Shown here in pieces: positions 9,981-17,336 of a stretch of DNA of 64,000 nucleotides; the first letter of the stretch is position 1, and every line of letters starts with the position of its first letter. Source of the stretch: Acidimicrobiales bacterium (lineage in GTDB: Bacteria > Actinomycetota > Acidimicrobiia > Acidimicrobiales > SZUA-35). Under the pieces are notes generated by a model that worked only from the letters and a program-made list of their open reading frames with translations, was not told where the DNA came from and did no database searches. The stretch lies in the NCBI GenBank assembly GCA_041394265.1, contig JAWKIO010000005.1, positions 1 to 64,000 of the forward strand, written 5' to 3'. The translations under genes and the position numbers were made by a program.

Positions 9981-11261
9981 GGCCCGTAGGGCCGTGCGGC
10001 TGGGCCGGGATTGAAAGGCCGGGTCTGGTGAGGGTGTCGGGTTGCCCGGGATGCTCTGGCGGACTCGGCCTGCTGATCTGGCGGTCCCGGGCCCGAGCCG
10101 GTCAGGCCATCGCGGCGTCGAGAGCGCAGATCCTGAGGAGGTTGTAGACGGCGGCTTCGATCTTGAACCAGGCCCGGTTCCTGGCCTGGCCGATGTAGCG
10201 GAGCTTGCGGCTGGCGCCGACAGTCTTGATCCAGCCGAAGGGTTCCTCGACGCGTTTGCGGATCCGCTGCGACGTCTCGTAGCCGCCATGGCGGGTGGTA
10301 CGCGCATCAATAGCGGAGCGCCGGTTCGATGTGTTCTGCGCGACGTGCGGGGTGAACCCCAACTCGCGGACGTCGGCGACGAAGTCCTTCGTGTCGTAGC
10401 TCTTGTCCCCAGCGATGGTCCGGCGCCGCCCTGACGCCGGCAAACGCTTCAGCATCTCGGTCGCGCAGTCTCGTTCGGCGTAGCCCGTGGCTTGGGTGAG
10501 GTCGGCATCCACGATCAATCCGTGACGATTCTCGATCAACAGGTGCCCTATGTAGGACAGCTCTGCGGCGGCGGCGTTGGACTTGCGGAACAGCAACGCT
10601 TCCGGATCAGTCGTCGACGTATGGGTCTTGTTCGACCGTTTCTGCCCCTTGAAATCGACTTCGGCGTTACGGCCTTTGAACCCGCCCCCATCATCGTCGC
10701 CGCCGGGCTCGTTGGGTTTGAAGCTCTTGTTCGACGCCCACGCCTGCAACAACGTCCCGTCCACGGAGAAGTGATCCGACGACATGTAGCGGCGCAACTT
10801 CGCCTGGGTCACCACCGCAGCAAAGAACCGATCCGCGATCTCGTGTTCGAGGAGGCGGCGACGGTTCTTGGTGAACGTCGTCGGATCGAAGGCCCGGTCG
10901 TCGATCGCCATGTCGAGGAACCATTTGAACAACATGTCGTAGTTCAGCCGCTCGCAGAACGCCCGCTCGGAGCGGATCGAGTACATCGCCATCAACACCG
11001 TCGCCTTCAACAATGTCTCCGGTGGTACCGACCGACGACCCGAGGTCGCGTACATCGCGTCGAACTCGTCGTCCAGGCCCGCCAACACCTCATCGACCAC
11101 GACCCGGATCCGGCGGATCGGATGATCGGCCGGGATCAGATCCTCGGTCGACAACGACGACAACATCGACAACTGACGCTCAGGGGTCCCACGCATGAAC
11201 CCCATTCTTTTCGACACCCGCCACAAACGCGAGCACCAATCAAGAGAACTTCAGCACCCTG
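9965..11261. mobile_element. IS5-family insertion sequence, 1297 bp
   Basis: Bounded by 16-bp imperfect inverted repeats (9965-9980 and 11246-11261) and flanked by direct CTAG repeats (9961-9964 and 11262-11265). The 4-bp duplication and the single DDE transposase fit the IS5 family. It contains one transposase gene on the minus strand, opposite to the host gene. Removing the element plus one CTAG restores the reading frame of the SARP-AAA regulator exactly, so the insertion is simple and probably recent. Confidence 0.92.
10102..11205 (-). CDS. IS5-family DDE transposase
   Basis: A 367-residue protein from ATG 11205; a TTG at 11226 is in frame. The N-terminal DUF772-type helical region (LSTEDLIPADHPIRRI, then FDPTTFTKNRRRLLEH) precedes a DDE catalytic domain. 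The first Asp is in FSVDGTLLQAW, the second in IAGDKSYDTKDF, and the Glu in RKRVEEPFGWIKT near residue 330. The frame is intact and full length, so the element may still be active. It performs cut-and-paste type transposition of the element between the inverted repeats described here. Confidence 0.93.
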   Translation of the reverse strand: MGFMRGTPERQLSMLSSLSTEDLIPADHPIRRIRVVVDEVLAGLDDEFDAMYATSGRRSVPPETLLKATVLMAMYSIRSERAFCERLNYDMLFKWFLDMAIDDRAFDPTTFTKNRRRLLEHEIADRFFAAVVTQAKLRRYMSSDHFSVDGTLLQAWASNKSFKPNEPGGDDDGGGFKGRNAEVDFKGQKRSNKTHTSTTDPEALLFRKSNAAAAELSYIGHLLIENRHGLIVDADLTQATGYAERDCATEMLKRLPASGRRRTIAGDKSYDTKDFVADVRELGFTPHVAQNTSNRRSAIDARTTRHGGYETSQRIRKRVEEPFGWIKTVGASRKLRYIGQARNRAWFKIEAAVYNLLRICALDAAMA

Positions 11262-11265
11262 CTAG
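11246..11265 (-). repeat. IS right end: terminal inverted repeat plus CTAG target duplication
   Basis: The right inverted repeat is 11246-11261, reading CAGGGTGCTGAAGTTC on the minus strand. The second CTAG copy follows at 11262-11265, after which the interrupted regulator frame resumes. Confidence 0.88.
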
Positions 11266-11729
11266 CCGCACTCACTCACCAGTCATCCGGACCTGCAACC
11301 TCGCTCTTGCTCGCCGGCCTCGAGGGGATGGTGCATGTGATCAATGGTCGACACGATCGGGCGGGCGCATGCTTGGCGATCGGGCTCGATCTCGCTTCCA
11401 CCGCGCTTCGCTCCAATGTCAATGGCGGTGCGCTGATGGCAGTTGCGACCGTTGCCACCGAGGTCGGTGTGTCGCAGGGGGATGCCGAACTCCTCTATTC
11501 GACCCTGCTGCCCTATCGGGGTACCACCCCACGATTCGGCCAGGCCGGCGGCCATCTGGGCCCGGTCGATCGTATCTTGGCGCTCCTCGCAGCTCGATGC
11601 GGGCTCGGCGACGTGGCTGCCGACCATCGTGGCGCCGCCATCGACCAGGCTCGAGCCATGGAAGCCAAACCGTGGATCGATCGCTGCTCCTCACCCCGTT
11701 GACGACAAACAGAAGATGAAAGGTTGACC

Positions 11730-12641
11730 ATGGCACTGCAACCACACGAACTCGAAGAGGGGCAGTTCCTGCTCTTCCGAGCCCCGACCATCGGTTCGCT
11801 CACCGAGATGACCAGCTACTACGGCGAGCTCCGTGGATTCACGATCGACGAGGCGGTGTGCCTCAACGAATTGATTGCCGGTCTCGACGGATCGGGTTTT
11901 GTCCACGCCGCGATCGTCTCGAGCGTCGACGGTGCCGGTGAGGTCGAGATCGTCGAGCAATCGATGCCGCACATCAAAGCCCGGCCATTGAACGAACGGT
12001 GCGTCCCCTATGGGGGTCAACCCGCACTGGTCCTCCAGCTCAGGGACCCAAACAAGCGAGCTGGCGCAGCGGCAGCTGCAGCGGAGCGAGCGCTCGACGG
12101 AGCCGATGCCCCCTACGGCTCCGAGGCGATGGTCTACCAGGCGCTCGTGCTTCGCCTGCGAGCGATGGTCGAAGGCGACGAGGGCCGTGCCGAAGAAGTA
12201 CTGGAAGCGCTGGCGGCGCTCGTCGCCGAGGACCTCGGCGACACCTGCGGGTCGCTGGCCGCCGAGGTACTGGCAGCAGTCGGCTGTGAAACGACGAAGC
12301 CTGCGACCCGTCAGCACGTCGTCTTCGAACCTCGCGACGCGTGCGACGGTCCCACCGAGCAGGCGTTCATCAAGCTGGGCGCTGCGGCACAACTGACACC
12401 GGAACAAGCCGTCGAACTCGCCACGTTCGTTCGTGGCGATGGCGGGCTCGAACAGTTACTGGAGCCGCTCAACGACCTGCTTGCGGACCTTGCGACCAAT
12501 CCCATACTGCAAAAGCTCATCGATCGTCTCTACGCAATCGCCAAACTCGCAGCAGCGGGTCTGACCTCACTGTGGACCCCGCAGGACTTGCTCCTTTCGG
12601 GCGACCTCGAGGTGGTCGGCGAACTCGAAGGATGGTGCTAG
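11730..12641 (+). CDS. Unknown protein, weak resemblance to YiiX/permuted papain-like fold
   Basis: 303 residues, ATG at 11730 placed 6 bases after GAAAGG. The N-terminal 110 residues contain EEGQFLLFRAP, GFVHAAIVSS and VEIVEQSMPHIKARPL. These are spaced like the GDLLLFR / HxGIV / VIEA elements of permuted papain-like (YiiX/YaeF) hydrolases. The usual CSEL-type cysteine motif is not clearly present; CDGPTEQAFIKLG near residue 208 is the only candidate. The rest is Ala-rich and helical, and no signal peptide is seen. It directly follows the interrupted regulator by 27 bases and could be its co-transcribed partner. The function is unknown and the fold suggestion is weak. Confidence 0.7.
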   Translation: MALQPHELEEGQFLLFRAPTIGSLTEMTSYYGELRGFTIDEAVCLNELIAGLDGSGFVHAAIVSSVDGAGEVEIVEQSMPHIKARPLNERCVPYGGQPALVLQLRDPNKRAGAAAAAAERALDGADAPYGSEAMVYQALVLRLRAMVEGDEGRAEEVLEALAALVAEDLGDTCGSLAAEVLAAVGCETTKPATRQHVVFEPRDACDGPTEQAFIKLGAAAQLTPEQAVELATFVRGDGGLEQLLEPLNDLLADLATNPILQKLIDRLYAIAKLAAAGLTSLWTPQDLLLSGDLEVVGELEGWC

Positions 12642-12760
12642 CAGCGGCATGACGTCTGCGGATGACGGGGCTTCCGAGGTGGATCCCGCCAGAAGGTCAG
12701 TCCGTCCGCCATACTCCAACCCGAACGGCAGCACTCTCAGACACAAGGCGGCGAAAGAAC

Positions 12761-14023
12761 ATGAACACGCAGAAGGTGGCCGTTGTCGGCCAGGGCTACG
12801 TCGGGCTTCCGGTCGCCGTAAGGGCGGTCGAGGTCGGCTTCGACGTACTTGGCTTCGACACCTCGACTGAAAAGGTCGACTCGCTCAACGACGGTGTCAG
12901 CTACATCGACGACATCACGAGCGATGACATCGCCGAAGCACTCGCCACTGGCCGCTACTCGGCGAGCGCTGACCCGGCATCGCTTGCCGGTTTCGACGTT
13001 GCCGTCATCACGGTGCCAACGCCGCTGCACGATGGTGCGCCAGACATGAGCTACGTGAAATCGGCGTCCGAACTGGTCGCTGCGCATGTCAGCCCGGGGT
13101 GCCTCGTGATCTTGGAGTCGACGACGTATCCGGGCACCACCGAAGAATTCGTCGCCCCGATTCTCGAGGAGCTCTCGGGCCTGATCGCCGGACGAGACTT
13201 CCATCTCGGATTCAGTCCCGAGCGGATCGACCCCGGCAACACGACGTGGACGTTCCAGAAAACGGCGAAGATCGTGGCGGGCGTCGACCCTGCGTCGCTC
13301 GACGCCGTGAAGACGTTCTATGACGCGCTCGTCGACACGACCGTTCCGGTTGCCGGCACACGCGAAGCCGAAATGGCCAAGCTGCTCGAGAACACGTTCC
13401 GTCACGTGAACATCGCGCTCGTCAACGAGCTGGCATCGCAGTCACGGGCGCTCGGCATCGACATCTGGGAGGTCATTGGTGCCGCCGCGTCGAAGCCGTT
13501 CGGCTTCATGCCGTTCTACCCCGGGCCCGGTGTTGGCGGGCACTGCTTGCCGATCGATCCGTCGTACCTGTCGTGGAAGTTCGAGCGCCAATTGGGTCAG
13601 CCCAGCCGTTTCGTGAAGATCGCAAACGATGTCAACGATCACATGCCCGACTATGTGGTGAAGCGCATCATGCTGGGGCTCAACGACCGGGGGAAGCCGG
13701 CGAAGAAATCCCGTGTTCTGATCCTGGGCGTTGCCTACAAGCGCGACTCGAACGACGCACGCGAGACTCCGGCGTCGCCGATCATCCGGCAGCTGTGTGA
13801 ACTCGGCGCCAACGTGCGAGTGCACGATCCTCACATCGCCAGCTACGACCATGATCACCTGATCACACGAGTCGATCTGACTGTCGAAGAGGTGAAGGCC
13901 GCCGACGCGGTCGTGCTCGTCACCGATCATTCGAACGTCGACTACGAAATGGTCGTCGCCCACGCCAGCTATGTGTTCGACACTCGAAACAAGCTGAGCG
14001 GCGACACCGTCGAGATTCTCTGA
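12761..14023 (+). CDS. UDP-HexNAc 6-dehydrogenase (WecC/WbpA-type)
   Basis: 420 residues, ATG at 12761 preceded by GAAAGAAC. The NAD-binding motif VVGQGYVGLPVA lies at residues 8-19. The catalytic-cysteine motif GPGVGGHCLPIDP has Cys262, and SPERIDPG and the C-terminal GVAYKRDSNDARETP segment are present. It oxidises C6 of a UDP-HexNAc to the uronic acid with two NAD+. A non-hydrolysing UDP-GlcNAc 2-epimerase follows immediately, so the likely product is UDP-ManNAcA, as in the WecB-WecC pair. UDP-GlcNAcA (WbpA-type) remains possible because the two subfamilies cannot be separated by eye. Confidence 0.92.
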   Translation: MNTQKVAVVGQGYVGLPVAVRAVEVGFDVLGFDTSTEKVDSLNDGVSYIDDITSDDIAEALATGRYSASADPASLAGFDVAVITVPTPLHDGAPDMSYVKSASELVAAHVSPGCLVILESTTYPGTTEEFVAPILEELSGLIAGRDFHLGFSPERIDPGNTTWTFQKTAKIVAGVDPASLDAVKTFYDALVDTTVPVAGTREAEMAKLLENTFRHVNIALVNELASQSRALGIDIWEVIGAAASKPFGFMPFYPGPGVGGHCLPIDPSYLSWKFERQLGQPSRFVKIANDVNDHMPDYVVKRIMLGLNDRGKPAKKSRVLILGVAYKRDSNDARETPASPIIRQLCELGANVRVHDPHIASYDHDHLITRVDLTVEEVKAADAVVLVTDHSNVDYEMVVAHASYVFDTRNKLSGDTVEIL

Positions 14024-14051
14024 CCCGTCTCTCCGCCACGAAGGACTTCTC

Positions 14052-15155
14052 ATGCTCGTCACCTGCGTTGCGGGAGCGCGGCCCAACTTCATGAAGATCA
14101 AGCCGGTCGTCGATGCGCTCGAAGCCGTCGGCATCGAGGTGGATCTGCTCCACACCGGACAGCACTACGACCAGGCGATGTCGGATGTGTTCTTCGACGA
14201 TCTCGGGCTTCGCTCCCCCGACGTTCACCTCGGTGCCGGCTCCGGCAGCCACGGTGAGCAGACGGCCCGGGTGATGGTGCTCTTCGAGCAGTACATGAAT
14301 GAGCGCCGACCCGATGGCGTGGTGGTGGTTGGCGACGTCAACTCGACCCTGGCCTGTTCGATCGTTGCGGCCAAGGCCGGTGCCGTGGTCGCCCATGTGG
14401 AAGCGGGCCTGCGCAGCCGCGATTGGGCTATGCCCGAGGAAGTCAATCGCGTGGTCGCCGACCGTCTGGCCGATCTGCTCTTCGCTCCATCGCCCGACGG
14501 CGTCGAGAACCTTCGCGCAGAGGGCTACCGCGAGGACCAGATTCATCTCGTCGGCAACGTCATGATCGACACGTTGTTGAAGAACGTCGAGCGAGCCAAG
14601 CAGCGATCCACGCTGTCCGACCTCGGCCTGACAGCCGGCGGCTACGCCGCCGTCACGCTGCACCGTCCGTCGAATGTGGATGATGACGCGTCGCTGGCCC
14701 GTTTGGTTGGGGCGATCAGCGAAGTGTCTTCCAAGCTCCCGGTCGTGTTCCCGGCGCACCCGCGCACGGCCGGCAAACTTTCGTCGCTCGACCTGCCGCC
14801 GTCGTTTCGAGTCATCGAACCGCTCGGCTACCTCGACTTCCTCGCTCTTCAAGCCAGCGCACGGTTGGTGCTCACCGACTCTGGGGGCATCCAGGAGGAG
14901 ACCACCGCCCTCGGCGTGCCGTGCCTCACCCTTCGTGAGAACACCGAGCGACCGATCACGATCACCGAAGGCACGAACACGCTCGTCGGCACGGATCCCG
15001 CCGCAATCATCGCGGCCGCGGGTCGGGCGCTCGCCGGCAAGGTTGAACCTCGGTGCCCGGAGTTGTGGGACGGACACGCTGGCGACCGCATCGCCGCTGT
15101 GCTCAAGACTCGCCTCAAGGACCCAAGCGCTCCTCGACCGACCGATCTGGCGTAG
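14052..15155 (+). CDS. wecB: UDP-N-acetylglucosamine 2-epimerase (non-hydrolysing), copy 1
   Basis: 367 residues. It starts MLVTCVAGARPNFMKIKP, the standard WecB start with the RP(N)FMK substrate loop. It has HVEAGLRS near residue 117, AVTLHRPSNVD near 200, LTDSGGIQEE near 275 and RENTERP near 292, all active-site segments of WecB. It interconverts UDP-GlcNAc and UDP-ManNAc in the cytoplasm. Coupled with the dehydrogenase 28 bases upstream it would feed UDP-ManNAcA synthesis. A second gene at 44296 encodes a protein about 90 percent identical, so this is a recent duplication or a gene-conversion pair. Confidence 0.95.
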   Translation: MLVTCVAGARPNFMKIKPVVDALEAVGIEVDLLHTGQHYDQAMSDVFFDDLGLRSPDVHLGAGSGSHGEQTARVMVLFEQYMNERRPDGVVVVGDVNSTLACSIVAAKAGAVVAHVEAGLRSRDWAMPEEVNRVVADRLADLLFAPSPDGVENLRAEGYREDQIHLVGNVMIDTLLKNVERAKQRSTLSDLGLTAGGYAAVTLHRPSNVDDDASLARLVGAISEVSSKLPVVFPAHPRTAGKLSSLDLPPSFRVIEPLGYLDFLALQASARLVLTDSGGIQEETTALGVPCLTLRENTERPITITEGTNTLVGTDPAAIIAAAGRALAGKVEPRCPELWDGHAGDRIAAVLKTRLKDPSAPRPTDLA

Positions 15156-15674
15156 TCACTCGAGCTGGCCCAACGACCCATCGAGTACGACCACGAGGTC
15201 GTCGCTTCCGGTCCCGTCGCCGATGGTGCCGTTGTAGCCGACATAGGGATACGGCACCGAGAACAAGACACTCCCGTTGCCGGTTGCGTCGGTCGTGAGC
15301 AACACCCCGGCCACCACTCCCAAGTTGTCGGGCACGCAGTTGAACGATTCCGTCGCTTCGAAGAGCTCGACGGTGAGCGTCAGGTTCGGTGCACCGCTGT
15401 AGACGATGTCGACCACCATTTGGCCGTTGGCGACATGCACCGACACCTGCCCGACGATGCTCTCCGCCGTGTTGCCACCCTGGCAGCCGATGCCGCCGGG
15501 ACCTACCTGGTGGAGCGCAGCTGTTGCGATCGGTGCTCCGGCCTGGCAGGTGCCGCTCGAGCAATCGATCGCATCGTGGATGGTCTCCACTCCACTCTTC
15601 ACGATGCTCACGTCGTAGTGACCGGCGAGCACGCTGAAGTGTGATTCGTTGGCCTGGGCCCCCATGGTCATCAC
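15156..15674 (-). CDS. Unrecognised beta-rich protein, possible N-terminally truncated remnant
   Basis: 172 residues at most from a GTG (15674); ATG codons follow at 15671 and 15665. No signal peptide or known domain is recognised. The sequence is rich in Val, Gly, Thr and Asp with four Cys (CSSGTC, GCQGG, FNCVPD), resembling an extracellular beta-sandwich. The frame is open for 15 further codons upstream with plausible protein (RADDGQVGTVAGG) before a TAG at 15717-15719. A longer exported protein may therefore have lost its N-terminus. It is convergent with wecB and abuts it directly. Confidence 0.45.
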   Translation of the reverse strand: MMTMGAQANESHFSVLAGHYDVSIVKSGVETIHDAIDCSSGTCQAGAPIATAALHQVGPGGIGCQGGNTAESIVGQVSVHVANGQMVVDIVYSGAPNLTLTVELFEATESFNCVPDNLGVVAGVLLTTDATGNGSVLFSVPYPYVGYNGTIGDGTGSDDLVVVLDGSLGQLE

Positions 15675-15968
15675 GCCTCCGGCGACCGTGCCGACCTGTC
15701 CGTCGTCGGCCCGGATCTAGACCGACGCTCCGGTCACTCCGGGGAAGTGTCTCTACCTCGCGGTGGCTCGGCATCTGCTGATCGCAGAAAGCGATGACGT
15801 TGACGCCCCAGGGTTTCCGTCGCAGTGAGCTCAGACACGAAACCAGATCGTCTGACAGCTAGCTCATGCTCGCTCATTGACGCGTCCCCTGATCTACATC
15901 TCAAATATCTTCAGTAATTCTCATACTTAGCGTTTGTCTTAGCAACATATGTTCGATATCATTCACCC
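15675..15968. other. Intergenic region with AT-rich promoter-like block
   Basis: 294 bases with no supported gene. Its right half (about 15880-15968) is far more AT-rich than the rest of the window. It ends in the palindromic LexA-like site just before the HNH gene, so it probably holds that gene's promoter. The left half may be decayed upstream coding sequence of the minus-strand gene ending at 15156. Confidence 0.5.
15941..15956 (+). promoter_or_regulatory. Putative LexA/SOS box upstream of DUF222 HNH gene
   Basis: AGCAACATATGTTCGA matches the actinobacterial SOS box TCGAAC-N4-GTTCGA at 9 of its 12 defined positions. The right half-site is perfect and the AACATATGTT core palindromic. It ends 12 bases before the ATG at 15969. 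Several mycobacterial 13E12-family genes are LexA-regulated, which supports the reading. One mismatch (C for G) falls in the conserved left half GAAC. Confidence 0.5.
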
Positions 15969-17228
15969 ATGTTCCTTGGCGGGATCACAAGCAGGGCAAG
16001 CGAAGGCCCCGTCGACGACCAACTGGCCACCGGCCCCGAACTGTCGCTGCACGACCAGATCCTCGAGGCCGAGGCCCGGGCCCGTGAAGCGAGGGCCGAG
16101 TACTGGGCACTCCTGGCCAAAGCGCAGGAGCAGGCCGGTCCATCATTGACTCGCCATCGCAACGAAGCACTCTGGCTGGCCGACTCACTCCGCGTGGCCA
16201 AAGCCGCCGCCGGCAAGCAGTGCCGCCGCGGCCGCTTCCTGTTCACCGAACAGCCCACCGTCGGGCAAGCCTTCGCCGACGGCATCATCAACGAAGAACA
16301 CGTCTCGCTCTTGCTTCGCCTGTGGAGCCGGCCCGAACTCCGAGCCGCCTTCAACGCCGATCTCAACGCCCTCATCGGGTTCGCCCGAAACGACTGGGCC
16401 ACCTGCAAGCACCTGTTCAACTCCTGGGAAACCCTCGTCGACCCGATCGACCCCAACGAATACGCCGAACGGGCCCACGCCGACCGTGGTTTCGACTTCA
16501 CCGAGCCGGTCAGCCAGCAGGTCCTCATCGAGATCCTGTCCACCACCGCCGCCTGGGCCCAGATCGAGCCGGGACTCAACGCCAAGGTCGACGAACTCTT
16601 CGAAGCCGACTGGGCCAACGCCCAAGCTCGGCTCGGCGACGAAGCCACCATGGCCGATCTTGGACGCAACGACAGCCAACGCCGACACGACGCCTTCGTG
16701 ATCATCATGCGCCAAGGCATCGCTGCCGACCCGGCCCTGGCCAAGGTGGTCGCCAACATCGTCGCCGACGACGAAACCCTCGAGGAAGAAGCGGCGCGCC
16801 GAGACTCGATCGCACGCGGTGAAGAGCCACCCGCACGCCGCTACCAGCCGGGCGAAGCGGTCGCCCGGGCCGCCACTCGGCGGTGCGAGACCGAGTCAGG
16901 CCTGTCGCTCTCCCCCGCCGATGCGCTCGACTACGCCATCGCCGCCCACATCCGGCTGTTCCGCATGGACACCGAGACCCGCGACTTCACTGCTTCGGCC
17001 AAGACCCGGTTGTTCAAGGGTGCCATCCGCACCGGCATCATGATCCGAGACCGGCACTGTCAAGGCGCCGGCTGAGACACACGAGCCTGGCGATGCCAGG
17101 CCGATCACACCGTCCGCTACGAAGACGGCGGCCTCACCGAAACCACCAATGGTGCGCCGCTCTGCGGCCCCTGCCACCGGCACAAATCGCGGCTCGAGAT
17201 GCTCGGCCTCTGGCCACCCGCACCCTGA
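15969..17228 (+). pseudogene. DUF222/13E12-family HNH endonuclease with in-frame TGA in the zinc/HNH domain
   Basis: Residues 1-368 are a DUF222-type helical domain. At 17073-17075 a TGA interrupts the frame inside the HNH module, which reads RHCQGAG-stop-DTRAWRCQADH, then GGLTETTNGAPLCGPCHRHKSR to a stop at 17226. The intact relative at 42578 has CAVGDCDTPFEQCHVHH, so the TGA stands exactly where a conserved Cys is expected (TGC or TGT to TGA). No frame change is needed. The simplest reading is a nonsense mutation; the hairpin just downstream makes recoding as selenocysteine worth excluding. A terminator-like hairpin follows the downstream stop at 17228, showing the original gene end. Family members are nucleases of uncertain role. 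Confidence 0.8.
17085..17101 (+). other. Hairpin 10 bases after the in-frame TGA
   Basis: GCCTGGC-GAT-GCCAGGC is a perfect 7-bp stem with a 3-base loop beginning with G, 16 bases after the TGA. That spacing and the loop G lie within what is described for bacterial SECIS elements. The stem also simply encodes conserved residues AWRCQA, so chance is a serious alternative. Confidence 0.35.
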
Positions 17229-17259
17229 CCCCAGTGCCGGTCGAATCCAAACTCGCAGC

Positions 17260-17281
17260 TACCCCGGCCCAGGCCGGGGTA
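17260..17281. terminator. Hairpin after the HNH gene
   Basis: TACCCCGGCC-CA-GGCCGGGGTA is a perfect inverted repeat 31 bases after the HNH stop at 17228. It forms a GC-rich stem without a T tract, common for actinobacterial terminators. Confidence 0.55.
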
Positions 17282-17336
17282 CTCGCGCGTCCCGACTAGT
17301 CTCAGCTCACCCCTCGCCCTTCAGTGCTTGTGTCGA

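Larger units (their letters stand above)
7154..11702 (+). pseudogene. Giant SARP/BTAD-AAA ATPase regulator, split by an IS element and a 1-base frameshift
   Basis: Starts at GTG 7154 behind GGGGGA. An OmpR-like winged-helix region (residues 10-100) is followed by a bacterial transcriptional activator domain (about 105-255, with VDRQPYNDRIAGHYLMALHR). Next come an AAA ATPase with Walker A GDAGIGKS (302-309) and Walker B LVVIEDAHAAD, and a long helical repeat region. At 8614-8617 one C is missing from a CCCC run: GGHPCS stops at 8626, whereas GGHPLFVTSLLDS is expected. At 9965-11261 an IS is inserted. Joining 9964 to 11266 restores DPRLAALTHQS and an open frame to 11702. With both repaired the product is 1082 residues, close to the paralog at 17337. 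It is likely a transcriptional activator; as it stands the gene is disrupted. Confidence 0.85.

Noticed and set aside
13920..15077. Minus-strand open frame of 385 codons over wecB
   Set aside because: The same kind of antisense frame occurs over the second wecB copy, a by-product of shared codon use rather than a gene.
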